The notes beneath the pieces were generated by a model. It worked only from the letters and a program-made list of their open reading frames with translations, had not been told where the DNA came from and did no database searches. Below, piece after piece: positions 37,621 to 46,974 of a stretch of 48,505 nt of DNA. The stretch is taken from NCBI RefSeq assembly GCF_003060885.1, contig NZ_QAIG01000005.1:1155833-1204337 (forward strand), in the 5' to 3' direction. This stretch comes from Pseudomonas sp. HMWF032. Its GTDB lineage: Bacteria > Pseudomonadota > Gammaproteobacteria > Pseudomonadales > Pseudomonadaceae. How positions within the stretch are numbered: position 1 is the stretch's first letter; each line of letters starts with the position of its first letter. The position numbers and the translations under genes were made by a program.

Positions 37621-38481
37621 ATGTTGCCTTACTACCTCGGTTGCCCGTCATGGAGCGAGCCCGCCTGGCGCGGCTCCTTGTATCCAGAGGGCAGTCGCAA
37701 TACCGATTTTCTGCCGTTGTATGCGCAGGTGTTCAATGCTGTTGAGGGCAACACCACCTTCTACGCCGCGCCTTCTGTTGAGACTGTGGCGCGTTGGGCC
37801 GAGCGCATGCCAGCGCATCTGCGTTTTTGCGCCAAGCTGCCGCGAGAGATCAGCCATAACGGCGATCTGCGAGACCAGCTGAGCGCCGCCGAGGATTTCC
37901 GCCGCTTGCTGGCTCCGCTGGGTAAGCGGGTTGCGCCGTTCTGGCTGCAGCTGCCGGCAAGCTTCGGTCCGCAGCGGTTGGCTGAACTGCGTGCTTTTAT
38001 CGAGCCCTGGCAGGGCGCGGAATTGGCTGTCGAGGTCCGTCATTCAGCGTTCTTTGCCAAGGGCGAGGAGGAGCGTAGCCTCAATCGTCTGCTACATGGA
38101 CGTGGTATCGAGCGCATCTGCCTGGATTCGCGGGCGCTGTTCAGCTGTGTGTCCATGGCACCGGCGGTGTTGCATGCGCAGGCCAAGAAGCCGCGCCTGC
38201 CGCTGCGGCCAACGGCCTTTAGCCAGGCCCCGCAGCTGCGCTTTATTGGCCATCCCGAGCTGCTGGCCAATGATCCGTTTATGGCACCCTGGTTGGACAA
38301 GGTGGCGAGCTGGATTGAAGAGGGGCGTACACCCTACGTCTTTCTGCACACCTCGGACAACCGCCTAGCGCCACAGCTGGCGCAGCGTTTTCATCAGCAG
38401 CTGATGCGGCGTTTGCCAGGCTTGCCTGCATTGTCGGCAGTGCAGGCAGAAGAGTCGGTCGAGCAGCTGGGTCTGCTCTGA
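37621..38481 (+). CDS. DUF72 (YecE-like) TIM-barrel protein
   Basis: The 286-residue protein has DUF72 signatures: YYLGCPSWSEPAWRGSLYP at the N-terminus, FNAVEGNTTFYAAPS, RFCAKLPREISHN, and a late TPYVFLHTSDN. The fold is a TIM barrel resembling endonuclease IV, but the activity of the family is unknown. The start at 37621 follows a region with no strong ribosome site; in-frame codons upstream to 37576 appear non-coding. It converges on the EF-hand gene, with 32 bases between stops. Confidence 0.85.
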   Translation: MLPYYLGCPSWSEPAWRGSLYPEGSRNTDFLPLYAQVFNAVEGNTTFYAAPSVETVARWAERMPAHLRFCAKLPREISHNGDLRDQLSAAEDFRRLLAPLGKRVAPFWLQLPASFGPQRLAELRAFIEPWQGAELAVEVRHSAFFAKGEEERSLNRLLHGRGIERICLDSRALFSCVSMAPAVLHAQAKKPRLPLRPTAFSQAPQLRFIGHPELLANDPFMAPWLDKVASWIEEGRTPYVFLHTSDNRLAPQLAQRFHQQLMRRLPGLPALSAVQAEESVEQLGLL

Positions 38482-38513
38482 ACCGGTTTAAACACATCGC
38501 TGCGGGTCGCTGA

Positions 38514-39278
38514 TCAGCGTTGCGCGAGCAGCAGGTCTGCAGCCTGACCGCTGCGGCCGTCGGCGAATTCGAAGCGGCCGAGTTGGGCGATTTCGTCGTA
38601 GGCACCCAGGGCTATCTTCACGTCGCGTGCGTGCAGGTCGATGGCGCTGACGCCGGCCTGACTTAGCGACAGGCTCGACTGCCGGCCCTGAGCATCGAAA
38701 CGCAGCAAGCTCAGGCGCTCGAAGATCGCATCCTGGCTGTCGATGCGGCCATCACCGTTGCCATCGTATTTGCGCAGTTCGGCAAAGCCGTTGGCAGCCC
38801 CATTCTGGTCGCCGAACAACTCACGACCATTATCAATGCGGCTGTTGCCGTTGCGGTCATAGGCGAGTAGGGCGTCGTCACCGGTGGGCACGCTGATCTG
38901 GTCGAGCGTGCTGTCGGCATCCAGGTCGAAACGCACCGAGCGGTTGATGCCGCTGGTGCTGAAGCCGTTGCCGGCCAGATCAAGCACCAGTGGGTCGGTT
39001 TTCTGCGGTTCTGCGTTGATACTGACGTTCAGCTCCAGTTCGCGTTGGGCAGCCAGTGCCTGAAAATCGCTGGCCTGGGCGGTGATGGCGGGCGGTTCGC
39101 TGGGCGTTTCCGGTCGGCTGGCAGGCGCTTCGGCCTCCACCTCATCGGGCATCAGGGTGCGCCGCAGAATCTGGTAATCCAGCGAGGCGCGCTTGCCTTC
39201 ATCCAGCGTCTCGCTGATCGAGCTGGTGTTGGCGGCCGATGGCGTGGCGCTGCGTGGGGCGGAAATTACATCGAACAT
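38514..39278 (-). CDS. EF-hand-like calcium-binding protein
   Basis: This 254-residue protein has a low-complexity N-terminal third and a C-terminal calcium-loop region. The core starts DPLVLDLAGNGFSTSG and runs through FDLDADSTLDQ, YDRNGNSRIDNGRELFGDQ and YDGNGDGRIDSQD, with Asp-rich loops like those before RTX repeats in FrpC-type proteins and in bacterial EF-hands. There is no signal peptide, so it is either cytosolic or exported by a type I or other leaderless route. Start 39278 (MFDVISAPR) is preferred over upstream codons to 39350. It diverges from rsmJ. Confidence 0.75.
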   Translation of the reverse strand: MFDVISAPRSATPSAANTSSISETLDEGKRASLDYQILRRTLMPDEVEAEAPASRPETPSEPPAITAQASDFQALAAQRELELNVSINAEPQKTDPLVLDLAGNGFSTSGINRSVRFDLDADSTLDQISVPTGDDALLAYDRNGNSRIDNGRELFGDQNGAANGFAELRKYDGNGDGRIDSQDAIFERLSLLRFDAQGRQSSLSLSQAGVSAIDLHARDVKIALGAYDEIAQLGRFEFADGRSGQAADLLLAQR

Positions 39279-39384
39279 GACGAACTCGGTGCGGCTGGAT
39301 GCTGCCGGGTCTGGCAAAATGCCGCTCAAGCAGGTTGTCGGCCGCTGCAACGGTCAATTGAGTAATTTTTGAGCACATTTTCTG

Positions 39385-40173
39385 ATGAGTGATGAGCGGC
39401 TAATAGCCAGAATTCGTATGCAGGCCCTGGCTCCCCATCTGCAGGCGGCGGCTGAAGCCTGGGCCGCGCGTCTGGGTTTACCGCTGGACGGCGACAGCGA
39501 GTTCGCCATGCAGCTGGGCGAGGGCGGCTTGCAGCTGGTGGCGCTGGGCCCGCAGGCGCCGGGGCCGGTCAAAGTGGATTTTGTTGAAGGTGCGGTGGCG
39601 CATCGCCGGTTATTCGGTGGTGGCAGCGGGCAGATGATCGCCAAGGCGGTGGGGGTGCAGGCCGGGGTGCGCCCGACGGTGCTGGATGCCACGGCTGGCC
39701 TGGGGCGAGATGCCTTTGTGCTGGCCAGTCTGGGTTGCCGCATGACCTTGATCGAGCGTCAACCGCTGATTGCTGCGCTGCTGGAAGATGGCCTGGCGCG
39801 TGCTGCACTGGACCGCGATGTGGCGCCGATTGCCGCGCAGATGCAGCTGTTCAATGGCAATGCCATCGAACTGATGCGCGCCTGGCAGGGCGAGTCGCCG
39901 CAGGTGATTTACCTCGATCCGATGTTCCCGCACCGCGACAAGAGTGCGCTGGTAAAGAAAGAGATGCGCTTGTTCCGGCCGTTTGTCGGCGATGATCTGG
40001 ATGCCCCGGCGCTGCTGGACGCAGCGTTGGCGCTGGCCAGCCATCGCGTGGTGGTCAAGCGCCCGCGTAAGGCGCCGCTGATTGAGGGCGCCAAGCCGGG
40101 CTATGTCCTGGAAGGTAAATCCAGCCGCTACGACATCTACCCGAAGAAGAAGCTGCAAGTCGCCAGCGAGTAA
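39385..40173 (+). CDS. rsmJ: 16S rRNA (guanine-1516-N2)-methyltransferase RsmJ
   Basis: The 262-residue SAM-dependent enzyme modifies m2G1516 in 16S rRNA. The SAM motif is [20 protein letters not shown] and the catalytic motif is [20 protein letters not shown]. The family segment [20 protein letters not shown] precedes them. It stands in the same position relative to the MexL-type regulator as I recall in PAO1. It converges on that regulator gene, with 18 bases between stops. Confidence 0.93.
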   Translation: MSDERLIARIRMQALAPHLQAAAEAWAARLGLPLDGDSEFAMQLGEGGLQLVALGPQAPGPVKVDFVEGAVAHRRLFGGGSGQMIAKAVGVQAGVRPTVLDATAGLGRDAFVLASLGCRMTLIERQPLIAALLEDGLARAALDRDVAPIAAQMQLFNGNAIELMRAWQGESPQVIYLDPMFPHRDKSALVKKEMRLFRPFVGDDLDAPALLDAALALASHRVVVKRPRKAPLIEGAKPGYVLEGKSSRYDIYPKKKLQVASE

Positions 40174-40191
40174 CGCTGGCGCCGCCTTGCG

Positions 40192-40830
40192 TTAGTCGGC
40201 GCGGAAGGCACGCAGGAATACCTCGACCGCATCGCGCACATGCGCTTCGGCCTCGGCGCCTTGCAGCGCCTCACCGCAGCCGATCAGCAGGCGGAAGTTG
40301 GCGCCGCCCTTGATCAGGCAGAAGAACTGGTCCGCCGCGCTCAGTGGGTCGGGTACGCGCAATTTGCCGCTCTGGTCGGCCTGACGCAGCAGTTCTTCCA
40401 TGCCATGCAGCACGCGCTGTGGGCCGGCGTCATAGAACACCCGCGAGAGCTTGGAATCCTGCGCGGCCAGGCTCACCATCACCCGATGCAGCTCCACCGA
40501 CTCGCGGCTGTTGATCAGCAGGTTGAAGCCACGGCCGATGTTCAGCAACGCCTGCGCCAACGGCACCTCGTCGTCCAGCTCGAACAGCAGTTCGGGCAAT
40601 TGCTCCTCACACTTGGATTTCACCGCTTCGGCAAACAGCTTCTCCTTGTCGGTGAAGTGGCTGTAAACCGTGAGCTTGGAAACCCCGGCTTCTGCGGCAA
40701 TCGCATCCATACTGCTACCGTCATAGCCATTGCTGAGAAACAGGGTTTTCGCCGCTTCCAGAATGGCTTTGCGCTTGGCCAGATCTTTCGGGCGACCGGG
40801 GCCGTTGGTTGGCAACACTTTGTTTGGCAT
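40192..40830 (-). CDS. mexL: TetR-family repressor of the divergent RND pump (MexL-like)
   Basis: The 212-residue protein has an N-terminal TetR domain: GRPKDLAKRKAILEAAKTLF, GYDGSSMDAIAAEAGVSKLT and VYSHFTDKEKLFAEAV. The C-terminal helical domain would sense ligand. It is transcribed away from the MexJK-like genes, and a palindrome lies between them over both promoters, so autoregulation and repression of the pump are likely. By gene order and sequence type it corresponds to MexL of P. aeruginosa (recalled, not searched). ATG 40830 gives MPNKVLPTNG; 26 upstream in-frame codons run through the promoter and are rejected. Confidence 0.8.
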   Translation of the reverse strand: MPNKVLPTNGPGRPKDLAKRKAILEAAKTLFLSNGYDGSSMDAIAAEAGVSKLTVYSHFTDKEKLFAEAVKSKCEEQLPELLFELDDEVPLAQALLNIGRGFNLLINSRESVELHRVMVSLAAQDSKLSRVFYDAGPQRVLHGMEELLRQADQSGKLRVPDPLSAADQFFCLIKGGANFRLLIGCGEALQGAEAEAHVRDAVEVFLRAFRAD

Positions 40831-40858
40831 TGGTCGTTTTAATACTGGACTAGTGAGT

Positions 40859-40898
40859 TTGCTATTTTTACTATACCCGGCAGTATAAATATTCAAAA
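40859..40898. promoter_or_regulatory. Divergent promoters and candidate operator between the TetR gene and the pump genes
   Basis: The inverted repeat TATAC-N6-GTATA lies at 40872-40887. On the minus strand TTTTGA (40898-40893) and TATAGT (40875-40870), 17 bases apart, form a good promoter for the TetR gene. On the plus strand TTGCTA (40859-40864) and TATAAA (40884-40889) could drive the pump genes with a long 19-base spacer. A repressor on the palindrome would block both. Confidence 0.6.
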
Positions 40899-40920
40899 GC
40901 CTCCGCAAAGGTTAGTCATC

Positions 40921-42042
40921 ATGTTTCGTCATGCCCTGTCTGTTGCTGTGCCTGCCAGTCTTATTCTGCTGCTCGCTGCCTGCGGCAATAGCGAGCCCGC
41001 TGCGGTTGCCGTGCGGCCGGCCATGGTGGTGCAGCCACAACTGGCTGGCGACCTGATGGATGCCTACCCCGGTGAGGTGCGTGCGCGCCTGGAGCCGGAG
41101 CTGGCGTTCCGCATTGGTGGCAAGGTGGCCAAGCGCCTGGTCGATGTCGGCTCGCGGGTGAAGAAGGATCAGCCCTTGGCCGAGCTGGACCCGCAAGACG
41201 TGCGTCTGCAGCTGGAAGCCATCCGTGCTCAGGTGGCAGCGGCCGAAGCCAATTTGCAACTGGTGCGCGCCGAGCGTGACCGCTACAAAACCCTGCTGGC
41301 GCGCAACTTGGTCAGCCGCTCGCAGTATGACAATTCCGAAAATACCTACCGCTCCGGGGAGGCGCGCCTGAAACAGGTGAAGGCCGAATTCAATGTGGCC
41401 AACAACCAAGCCGGTTATGCCGTGCTGCGCGCCTCCCAGGATGGCGTGGTGGCGCGGCGCATGGTCGAGGTCGGCCAGGTGGTCGCCGCTGGGCAGACTG
41501 TGTTCACCCTGGCCGCGGATGGCGAGCGTGAAGTGTTGATCAACCTGCCGGAGCAGGCCTTTGAACGCTTCAAGGTCGGTCAGGAAGTGGCGGTTGAGCT
41601 GTGGTCGCAGCCGGATCAGCGTTTCCCGGGGCGCATCCGTGAGATGTCGCCATCGGCCGACCCGCAATCGCGCACCTTCGCTGCTCGAGTGGCCTTTGTC
41701 GAAGGCAAGGTGCCGGCGGAGCTGGGCCAGAGCGCCCGTGTGTTTATTGCCCACAACGGTGATGTGCCGCTGGCCGTGCCGCTGTCGGCACTGACGGCGG
41801 AGAAGGGCCAGCCCTACGTCTGGGTAGTCGATCCGAAGGATTCAACCCTCAAACGCACCGATGTTCGCATCGGCGCTTATGGCGAAAAGACCGTGCCGGT
41901 ACTCGAAGGCCTGCAGGCCACTGATTGGGTGGTGGCGGCCGGAGGACAGGTGCTGCGCGAAGGTCAGCAGGTGCGTCCGGTTGACCGCGATAACCGGGTT
42001 GTCCAGCTGACGGCCAAGGCCAACCTGGCGGTCGAGGAGTAA
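40921..42042 (+). CDS. mexJ: RND efflux periplasmic adaptor subunit (MexJ-like)
   Basis: The 373-residue membrane fusion protein has a lipoprotein signal ending LLAAC (C21). It has the adaptor domain order: lipoyl halves (ELAFRIGGKVAKRLVDVGSR and AVLRASQDGVVARRMVEVGQ) around a short helical hairpin of about 80 residues, then a beta-barrel and a membrane-proximal domain. It bridges the inner-membrane pump to an outer-membrane channel. It is immediately upstream of the RND pump gene (5-base gap) and divergent from the TetR gene, matching the mexJK arrangement. No outer-membrane channel gene is nearby. Confidence 0.85.
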   Translation: MFRHALSVAVPASLILLLAACGNSEPAAVAVRPAMVVQPQLAGDLMDAYPGEVRARLEPELAFRIGGKVAKRLVDVGSRVKKDQPLAELDPQDVRLQLEAIRAQVAAAEANLQLVRAERDRYKTLLARNLVSRSQYDNSENTYRSGEARLKQVKAEFNVANNQAGYAVLRASQDGVVARRMVEVGQVVAAGQTVFTLAADGEREVLINLPEQAFERFKVGQEVAVELWSQPDQRFPGRIREMSPSADPQSRTFAARVAFVEGKVPAELGQSARVFIAHNGDVPLAVPLSALTAEKGQPYVWVVDPKDSTLKRTDVRIGAYGEKTVPVLEGLQATDWVVAAGGQVLREGQQVRPVDRDNRVVQLTAKANLAVEE

Positions 42043-42047
42043 GCCTG

Positions 42048-45000
42048 ATGGATTTCAACCTGTCCGCCTGGGCGTTGCGAAACCGCCAGATCGTCCTGTA
42101 TCTCATGCTGTTGCTGGCTGTGGTGGGGGCTATTTCCTACACCAAGCTGGGCCAGAGCGAAGACCCGCCCTTCACTTTCAAGGCCATGGTGGTGCGCACC
42201 AACTGGCCGGGGGCGAGCGCCGAGGAAGTCTCGCGCCAGGTGACTGAGCGCATCGAAAAGAAGCTGATGGAAACCGGCGACTACGACAAGATCGTTTCGT
42301 TCTCGCGTCCCGGCGAGTCCCAGGTGACCTTTATCGCCCGTGATTCGATGCACTCCAAGGACATCCCCGAGCTGTTCTACCAGGTGCGCAAGAAGGTCAG
42401 CGACATTCGCCATACTTTGCCCCAGGGCATTCAGGGTCCGTTCTACAACGATGAGTTCGGCACGACCTTCGGCAATATCTACGCACTGACCGGTGAGGGT
42501 TTCGATTACGCCGTGCTCAAGGACTATGCCGACCGCATCCAGCTGCAGCTGCAGCGGGTCAAGGACGTCGGCAAGGTCGACCTGCTCGGGCTGCAGGACG
42601 AGAAGGTGTGGATCGAACTGTCCAACACCAAGCTGGCCACCCTCGGCCTGCCGCTGGCCGCGGTGCAACAGGCGCTGGAAGAGCAGAACGCGGTAGCGGC
42701 GGCGGGCTTCTTTGAAACGACCTCTGATCGCGTACAACTGCGCGTCACCGGGCGTTTTGAAACGGTCGAAGAAATCCGCAATTTCCCGATTCGCGTGGCC
42801 GACCGTACCTTCCGTATCGCCGATGTGGCCGAGGTTAAACGCGGTTTTAATGATCCCCCCGCACCGCGCATGCGCTACATGGGCGAAGACGCCATTGGCC
42901 TGGCTGTATCGATGAAAGCCGGTGGCGACATTCTGGTGCTGGGTGAGGCGCTGGAAGGCGAGTTCGCGCGCCTGCAGGAAACCCTGCCGGCCGGCATGCA
43001 GCTGAGCAAGGTCTCCGACCAGCCCGCAGCGGTGAAAACCGGGGTCGGCGAGTTCGTTCGCGTGCTCACCGAAGCGGTGATCATCGTGCTGCTGGTGAGC
43101 TTCTTCTCTCTTGGCCTGCGCACCGGTCTGGTGGTGGCGCTGTCGATTCCGCTGGTGTTGGCGATGACCTTTGCCGCCATGTACTACCTCGGCATTGGCC
43201 TACACAAGATTTCCCTTGGCGCACTGGTGCTGGCGCTGGGCCTGATGGTGGATGACGCGATCATTGCTGTGGAAATGATGGCGATCAAGATGGAGCAGGG
43301 CTACGACCGCATCAAGGCGGCCAGTTATGCTTGGAGCAGCACCGCCTTCCCCATGCTCACCGGCACCCTGATTACCGCCGCCGGCTTCCTGCCGATTGCC
43401 ACCGCGCAGTCTGGCACCGGCGAATACACCCGCTCGATTTTCCAGGTGGTGGCGATTGCCTTGCTGGTCTCGTGGATCGCTGCCGTGGTGTTTGTGCCGT
43501 ACCTCGGGGCCAAGCTGCTGCCCGATCTGGCCAAGCTGCATGCGGCCAAGCATGGCGGCAGCGCCGACGGGCACGATCCCTATGGCACGCCGTTCTATCG
43601 CCGCGTGCGCACGGCGGTAGAGTGGTGCGTACGCCGCCGTAAAACCGTGATCGTGCTGACTATCGCGCTGTTTGTCGGCTCCATTGTGCTGTTCCGCTTT
43701 GTGCCGCAGCAGTTCTTCCCGGCCTCCGGCCGCCTGGAACTGATGGTCGACCTCAAGCTCAGCGAGGGCGCCTCCCTAGCCGCCACCGAAGAGCAGGCCA
43801 AGCGTTTGGAGAAGTTGCTCAGTGGCCATGAAGGCATCGACAACTTCGTTGCCTACGTTGGTACCGGCTCGCCGCGCTTCTACCTGCCGCTGGACCAGCA
43901 ACTGCCGGCCGCCAGCTTTGCCCAGTTTGTGGTATTGGCGAAAAGCATCGACGACCGCGAGAAGATCCGCACCTGGCTGATTGACGTGCTGCGAGAAGAG
44001 TTCCCGACCCTGCGCACCCGTATCTCGCGTCTGGAGAACGGCCCGCCCGTGGGCTATCCGGTGCAGTTCCGCGTTTCTGGTGAGCATATCGATGAGGTGC
44101 GTCAGCTGGCTCGTCAGGTGGCCGACAAAGTGCGTGAAAACAGCCACGTGACCAACGTGCACCTGGACTGGGAAGAGCCCAGCAAGGTGGTGCGCCTGAA
44201 CATCGATCAGGAACGTGCCCGCGCCCTTGGTGTGAGTACCGCGGATCTGTCGCGCTTCCTGCAAAGCTCACTGACCGGCTCGCCGGTCAGTCAGTACCGC
44301 GAAGGCAACGAGCTGATCGAAATCCTCCTGCGTGGCACTGTGAGCGAACGTCAGGAGCTCAGCCTGCTGCCAAGTCTGGCGGTGCCGACCGACAATGGCC
44401 GCAGCGTGCCGCTGTCGCAGATCGCCACCCTGGAGTACGGCTTCGAGGAAGGCATCATCTGGCACCGCAACCGCCTGCCAACGGTCACCGTACGCGCCGA
44501 CGTTTACGGCCAGGAACAGCCGGCCAGCCTGGTCAAACAGATTCTGCCAACCCTTGAACCGGTGCGTGCACAATTGCCGGACGGCTACCAGTTGGACGTC
44601 GGCGGCACCGTGGAGGATTCCAGCCGCGGGCAGAAGTCAGTCAACGCAGGTGTCCCGCTGTTTATCGTGGTGGTGCTGACCCTGTTGATGCTGCAGCTGA
44701 AGAGCTTCTCACGTTCGGCCATGGTGTTTCTCACCGCGCCGCTGGGGCTGATCGGCGTGACCCTGTTCTTGCTGATCTTCCGTCAGCCGTTCGGCTTCGT
44801 CGCCATGCTCGGTACTATCGCCCTGTCGGGGATGATCATGCGTAACTCGGTGATTCTGGTTGATCAAATCGAGCAGGACATCGCAGCCGGCATGGATCGT
44901 TGGCACGCGATCATCGAAGCCACCGTGCGGCGCTTCCGGCCTATCGTGCTGACCGCTCTGGCGGCGGTACTGGCAATGATTCCGCTGTCGCGCAGTGTGT

Positions 45001-45128
45001 TCTTTGGGCCGATGGCCGTCGCCATCATGGGGGGGCTGATCGTTGCTACCGCGCTGACCCTGCTGTTCCTGCCGGCATTGTATGCGGCATGGTTCCGAGT
45101 CAAGGAAGTGGAAGCGAAACCAGCCTGA
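42048..45128 (+). CDS. mexK: RND multidrug efflux transporter permease (MexK-like)
   Basis: This 1026-residue protein is a full-length HAE1-type RND pump with 12 membrane helices and two large periplasmic loops. It begins MDFNLSAWALRNRQIVLYLM and has EDPPFTFKAMVVRTNWPGAS, the proton-relay helix LGALVLALGLMVDDAIIAVE with paired Asp residues, and a second-half counterpart in MLGTIALSGMIMRNSVILVD. It uses proton motive force to expel drugs through MexJ-type adaptor and a TolC/OprM-type channel encoded elsewhere. MexJK is known to export triclosan and erythromycin in P. aeruginosa; I only infer similar substrates. A terminator follows. Confidence 0.87.
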   Translation: MDFNLSAWALRNRQIVLYLMLLLAVVGAISYTKLGQSEDPPFTFKAMVVRTNWPGASAEEVSRQVTERIEKKLMETGDYDKIVSFSRPGESQVTFIARDSMHSKDIPELFYQVRKKVSDIRHTLPQGIQGPFYNDEFGTTFGNIYALTGEGFDYAVLKDYADRIQLQLQRVKDVGKVDLLGLQDEKVWIELSNTKLATLGLPLAAVQQALEEQNAVAAAGFFETTSDRVQLRVTGRFETVEEIRNFPIRVADRTFRIADVAEVKRGFNDPPAPRMRYMGEDAIGLAVSMKAGGDILVLGEALEGEFARLQETLPAGMQLSKVSDQPAAVKTGVGEFVRVLTEAVIIVLLVSFFSLGLRTGLVVALSIPLVLAMTFAAMYYLGIGLHKISLGALVLALGLMVDDAIIAVEMMAIKMEQGYDRIKAASYAWSSTAFPMLTGTLITAAGFLPIATAQSGTGEYTRSIFQVVAIALLVSWIAAVVFVPYLGAKLLPDLAKLHAAKHGGSADGHDPYGTPFYRRVRTAVEWCVRRRKTVIVLTIALFVGSIVLFRFVPQQFFPASGRLELMVDLKLSEGASLAATEEQAKRLEKLLSGHEGIDNFVAYVGTGSPRFYLPLDQQLPAASFAQFVVLAKSIDDREKIRTWLIDVLREEFPTLRTRISRLENGPPVGYPVQFRVSGEHIDEVRQLARQVADKVRENSHVTNVHLDWEEPSKVVRLNIDQERARALGVSTADLSRFLQSSLTGSPVSQYREGNELIEILLRGTVSERQELSLLPSLAVPTDNGRSVPLSQIATLEYGFEEGIIWHRNRLPTVTVRADVYGQEQPASLVKQILPTLEPVRAQLPDGYQLDVGGTVEDSSRGQKSVNAGVPLFIVVVLTLLMLQLKSFSRSAMVFLTAPLGLIGVTLFLLIFRQPFGFVAMLGTIALSGMIMRNSVILVDQIEQDIAAGMDRWHAIIEATVRRFRPIVLTALAAVLAMIPLSRSVFFGPMAVAIMGGLIVATALTLLFLPALYAAWFRVKEVEAKPA

Positions 45129-45147
45129 TTCGGCGGCAGACGATGTG

Positions 45148-45177
45148 AAAAGCCAGGCCCAGTGCCTGGCTTTTTTA
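45148..45177 (+). terminator. Intrinsic terminator of the mexJK-like operon
   Basis: The arms aaaagccaggc and gcctggctttt with a 5-nt loop end in six T bases, 19 bases after the pump stop codon. Confidence 0.94.
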
Positions 45178-45488
45178 TGTCGTTCGGATCAGTCGTTTGC
45201 CGGTCTGCTGTCAAAAATATACAACTGCCAATGGTGTGGTGAGGCTGGTTTTTACTTCGATTACAGTCTGTTGCAGAGGTGTGTAGAGCGTTTCGTCGAA
45301 TTATCTGCTTACGTTTCGTCGTTTTTGTTTGACATATTTTACGTATTTGCCAGACTGCGCGACCTTGATGGGCGCGTGCGCTACCCGTCATGAATGGTCA
45401 TAACAAAAACCTGTAGCCCATCGTTCCGTCCTGCGCAGTCTGTGCGGGCCATGCATGCGGTGGGCTGACGTCTTTGGAACGGGAAAGC
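45178..45488 (+). other. Leader region before the symporter gene, no gene seen
   Basis: This 311-base stretch is relatively AT-rich in its middle and has no credible coding frame. A TTGACA hexamer occurs at 45329-45334 but no good -10 follows at normal spacing. It presumably holds the symporter promoter and a long untranslated leader. Confidence 0.5.
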
Positions 45489-46928
45489 ATGCTGATCTGG
45501 TTCGTTGCGCTCTACCTGCTGGTGACTGTCGCCATCGGTTTCTATGCCTCCACCCGGGTGCACAACACCCGCGATTTCGCCTCCGGTGGCCGTAGCATGG
45601 GCTTCCCCATCGTCGCTGCCATGGTTTTCGCCACCTGGTTCGGCTCCGAGGCGGTACTGGGTATCCCCGCCACCTTTCTTGAAGAAGGCTTTGCCGGCAT
45701 TGTCGAAGATCCGTTCGGCTCCTTCGGCTGCCTGTTCCTGGTCGGCCTGATCATCGCTCGCCCGCTGTACCGGATGAACCTGCTGACCATCGGCGACTAC
45801 TTCAAGAAGCGCTACGGCTCGCAGGTTGAACTGATCATCAGCCTGGTCATCGTCATGTCCTATCTGGGCTGGATCGCCGCGCAGCTGATTGCGCTGGGCC
45901 TGGTGTTCAACGTCATCTCCGACGGCAGCATCAGTACCACCCAGGGCATGTTCCTCGGCACCTTTATCGTGCTGCTGTACACCCTGTTCGGGGGCATGTG
46001 GTCGATTGCTCTGACCGACTTTTTCCAGATGATCATCATCGTGGTCGGCTTGATCTACCTGGTCTGGCTGTTCAGCGACATGGCCGGTGGCGCCGATCTG
46101 GTGATCAGCAAGGCCGCCAGCGATGGCAAATTCACCTTTATGCATGCCTTCGAGCCCAAGGACATCGTTGCCTTTATCGGTGCGGCGGTGACCATGATGC
46201 TCGGCTCCATCCCGCAGCAGGACGTGTACCAGCGCGTGATGTCGGCCAAGAGCGAGAACATTGCGGCGCGTGCCTCGATGGCCGGCGCAGTGTTCTATCT
46301 GGGCTTCTGCATGCTGCCGATCTTCTTGGTGTACGCCGCCTCGATGATCGACCCGGCGCTGGTCGAGAAGTGGCTGACCGAAGACTCGCAGATGATTCTT
46401 CCGCTGCTGATCCTCGACAAGACGCCGCTGTTCGCCCAGATCATGTTCTTCGGTGCGCTGCTTTCGGCGATCATGTCCACCGCATCCGGCACTTTGCTTG
46501 CACCGTCGGTGACCTTGACCGAGAACGTGCTCAAGCGCTTTTTGCCGGTGCTTAACGACAAGCAGTTCCTGCTGCTGATGCGTGTCACCATCGTGTTCTG
46601 TGCGGCGTCGACCCTGAGCTTTGCCCTGTATTCGGATGCGAGCATCTACGAGATGGTCGGCAATGCCTACAAGGTGACCCTGGTGGCGGCTGTAGTCCCG
46701 TTGTTTGCCGGGTTGTTCTGGAAGCGTGCGACCACCCAGGGTGCGCTGGTTGCCATCGCCTTTGGCCTGGTGTCGTGGATCTACCTGGAATACACCTGGA
46801 CTGAAGCCGCCTTCTGGCCGCCGCAACTGGCAGGCCTGCTGTTCAGCATGGCCGGTATGCTGATTGGTACGCTGCTGCCACAGTGGAGCCGTAATCACAA
46901 CGGCACGCTGGTGGCGCAGGCGGAATAA
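45489..46928 (+). CDS. Sodium:solute symporter (SSS family)
   Basis: The 479-residue integral membrane protein has about 13 hydrophobic helices and SSS family features: TRVHNTRDFASGGRSMGFPI near helix 1, FATWFGSEAVLGIPATFLEE, LLTIGDYFKKRYGSQ, and MSTASGTLLAPSVTLTENVL, which corresponds to the sodium-site helix 8. Members import solutes such as proline, pantothenate or organic acids with Na+; the substrate is not evident, and no linked catabolic or sensor gene is present to suggest it. GGGAAAG precedes ATG 45489. Confidence 0.9.
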   Translation: MLIWFVALYLLVTVAIGFYASTRVHNTRDFASGGRSMGFPIVAAMVFATWFGSEAVLGIPATFLEEGFAGIVEDPFGSFGCLFLVGLIIARPLYRMNLLTIGDYFKKRYGSQVELIISLVIVMSYLGWIAAQLIALGLVFNVISDGSISTTQGMFLGTFIVLLYTLFGGMWSIALTDFFQMIIIVVGLIYLVWLFSDMAGGADLVISKAASDGKFTFMHAFEPKDIVAFIGAAVTMMLGSIPQQDVYQRVMSAKSENIAARASMAGAVFYLGFCMLPIFLVYAASMIDPALVEKWLTEDSQMILPLLILDKTPLFAQIMFFGALLSAIMSTASGTLLAPSVTLTENVLKRFLPVLNDKQFLLLMRVTIVFCAASTLSFALYSDASIYEMVGNAYKVTLVAAVVPLFAGLFWKRATTQGALVAIAFGLVSWIYLEYTWTEAAFWPPQLAGLLFSMAGMLIGTLLPQWSRNHNGTLVAQAE

Positions 46929-46945
46929 GCCTGGCATTTTGCTGA

Positions 46946-46974
46946 CAAAACCCCGCTGATTGGCGGGGTTTTGT
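46946..46974 (+). terminator. Intrinsic terminator of the symporter gene
   Basis: The arms aaaaccccgc and gcggggtttt with a 6-nt loop are followed by gtttt, 18 bases after the stop. Confidence 0.94.

Noticed and set aside
40851..40856. ACTAGT palindrome region (actggactagtgagt) as a second operator
   Set aside because: Only the central six bases are symmetrical; the flanks do not pair, so it is weaker than the TATAC-N6-GTATA site.
45329..45334. TTGACA before the symporter gene as a full promoter
   Set aside because: No acceptable -10 hexamer lies 16-18 bases downstream, so only the hexamer itself is noted.
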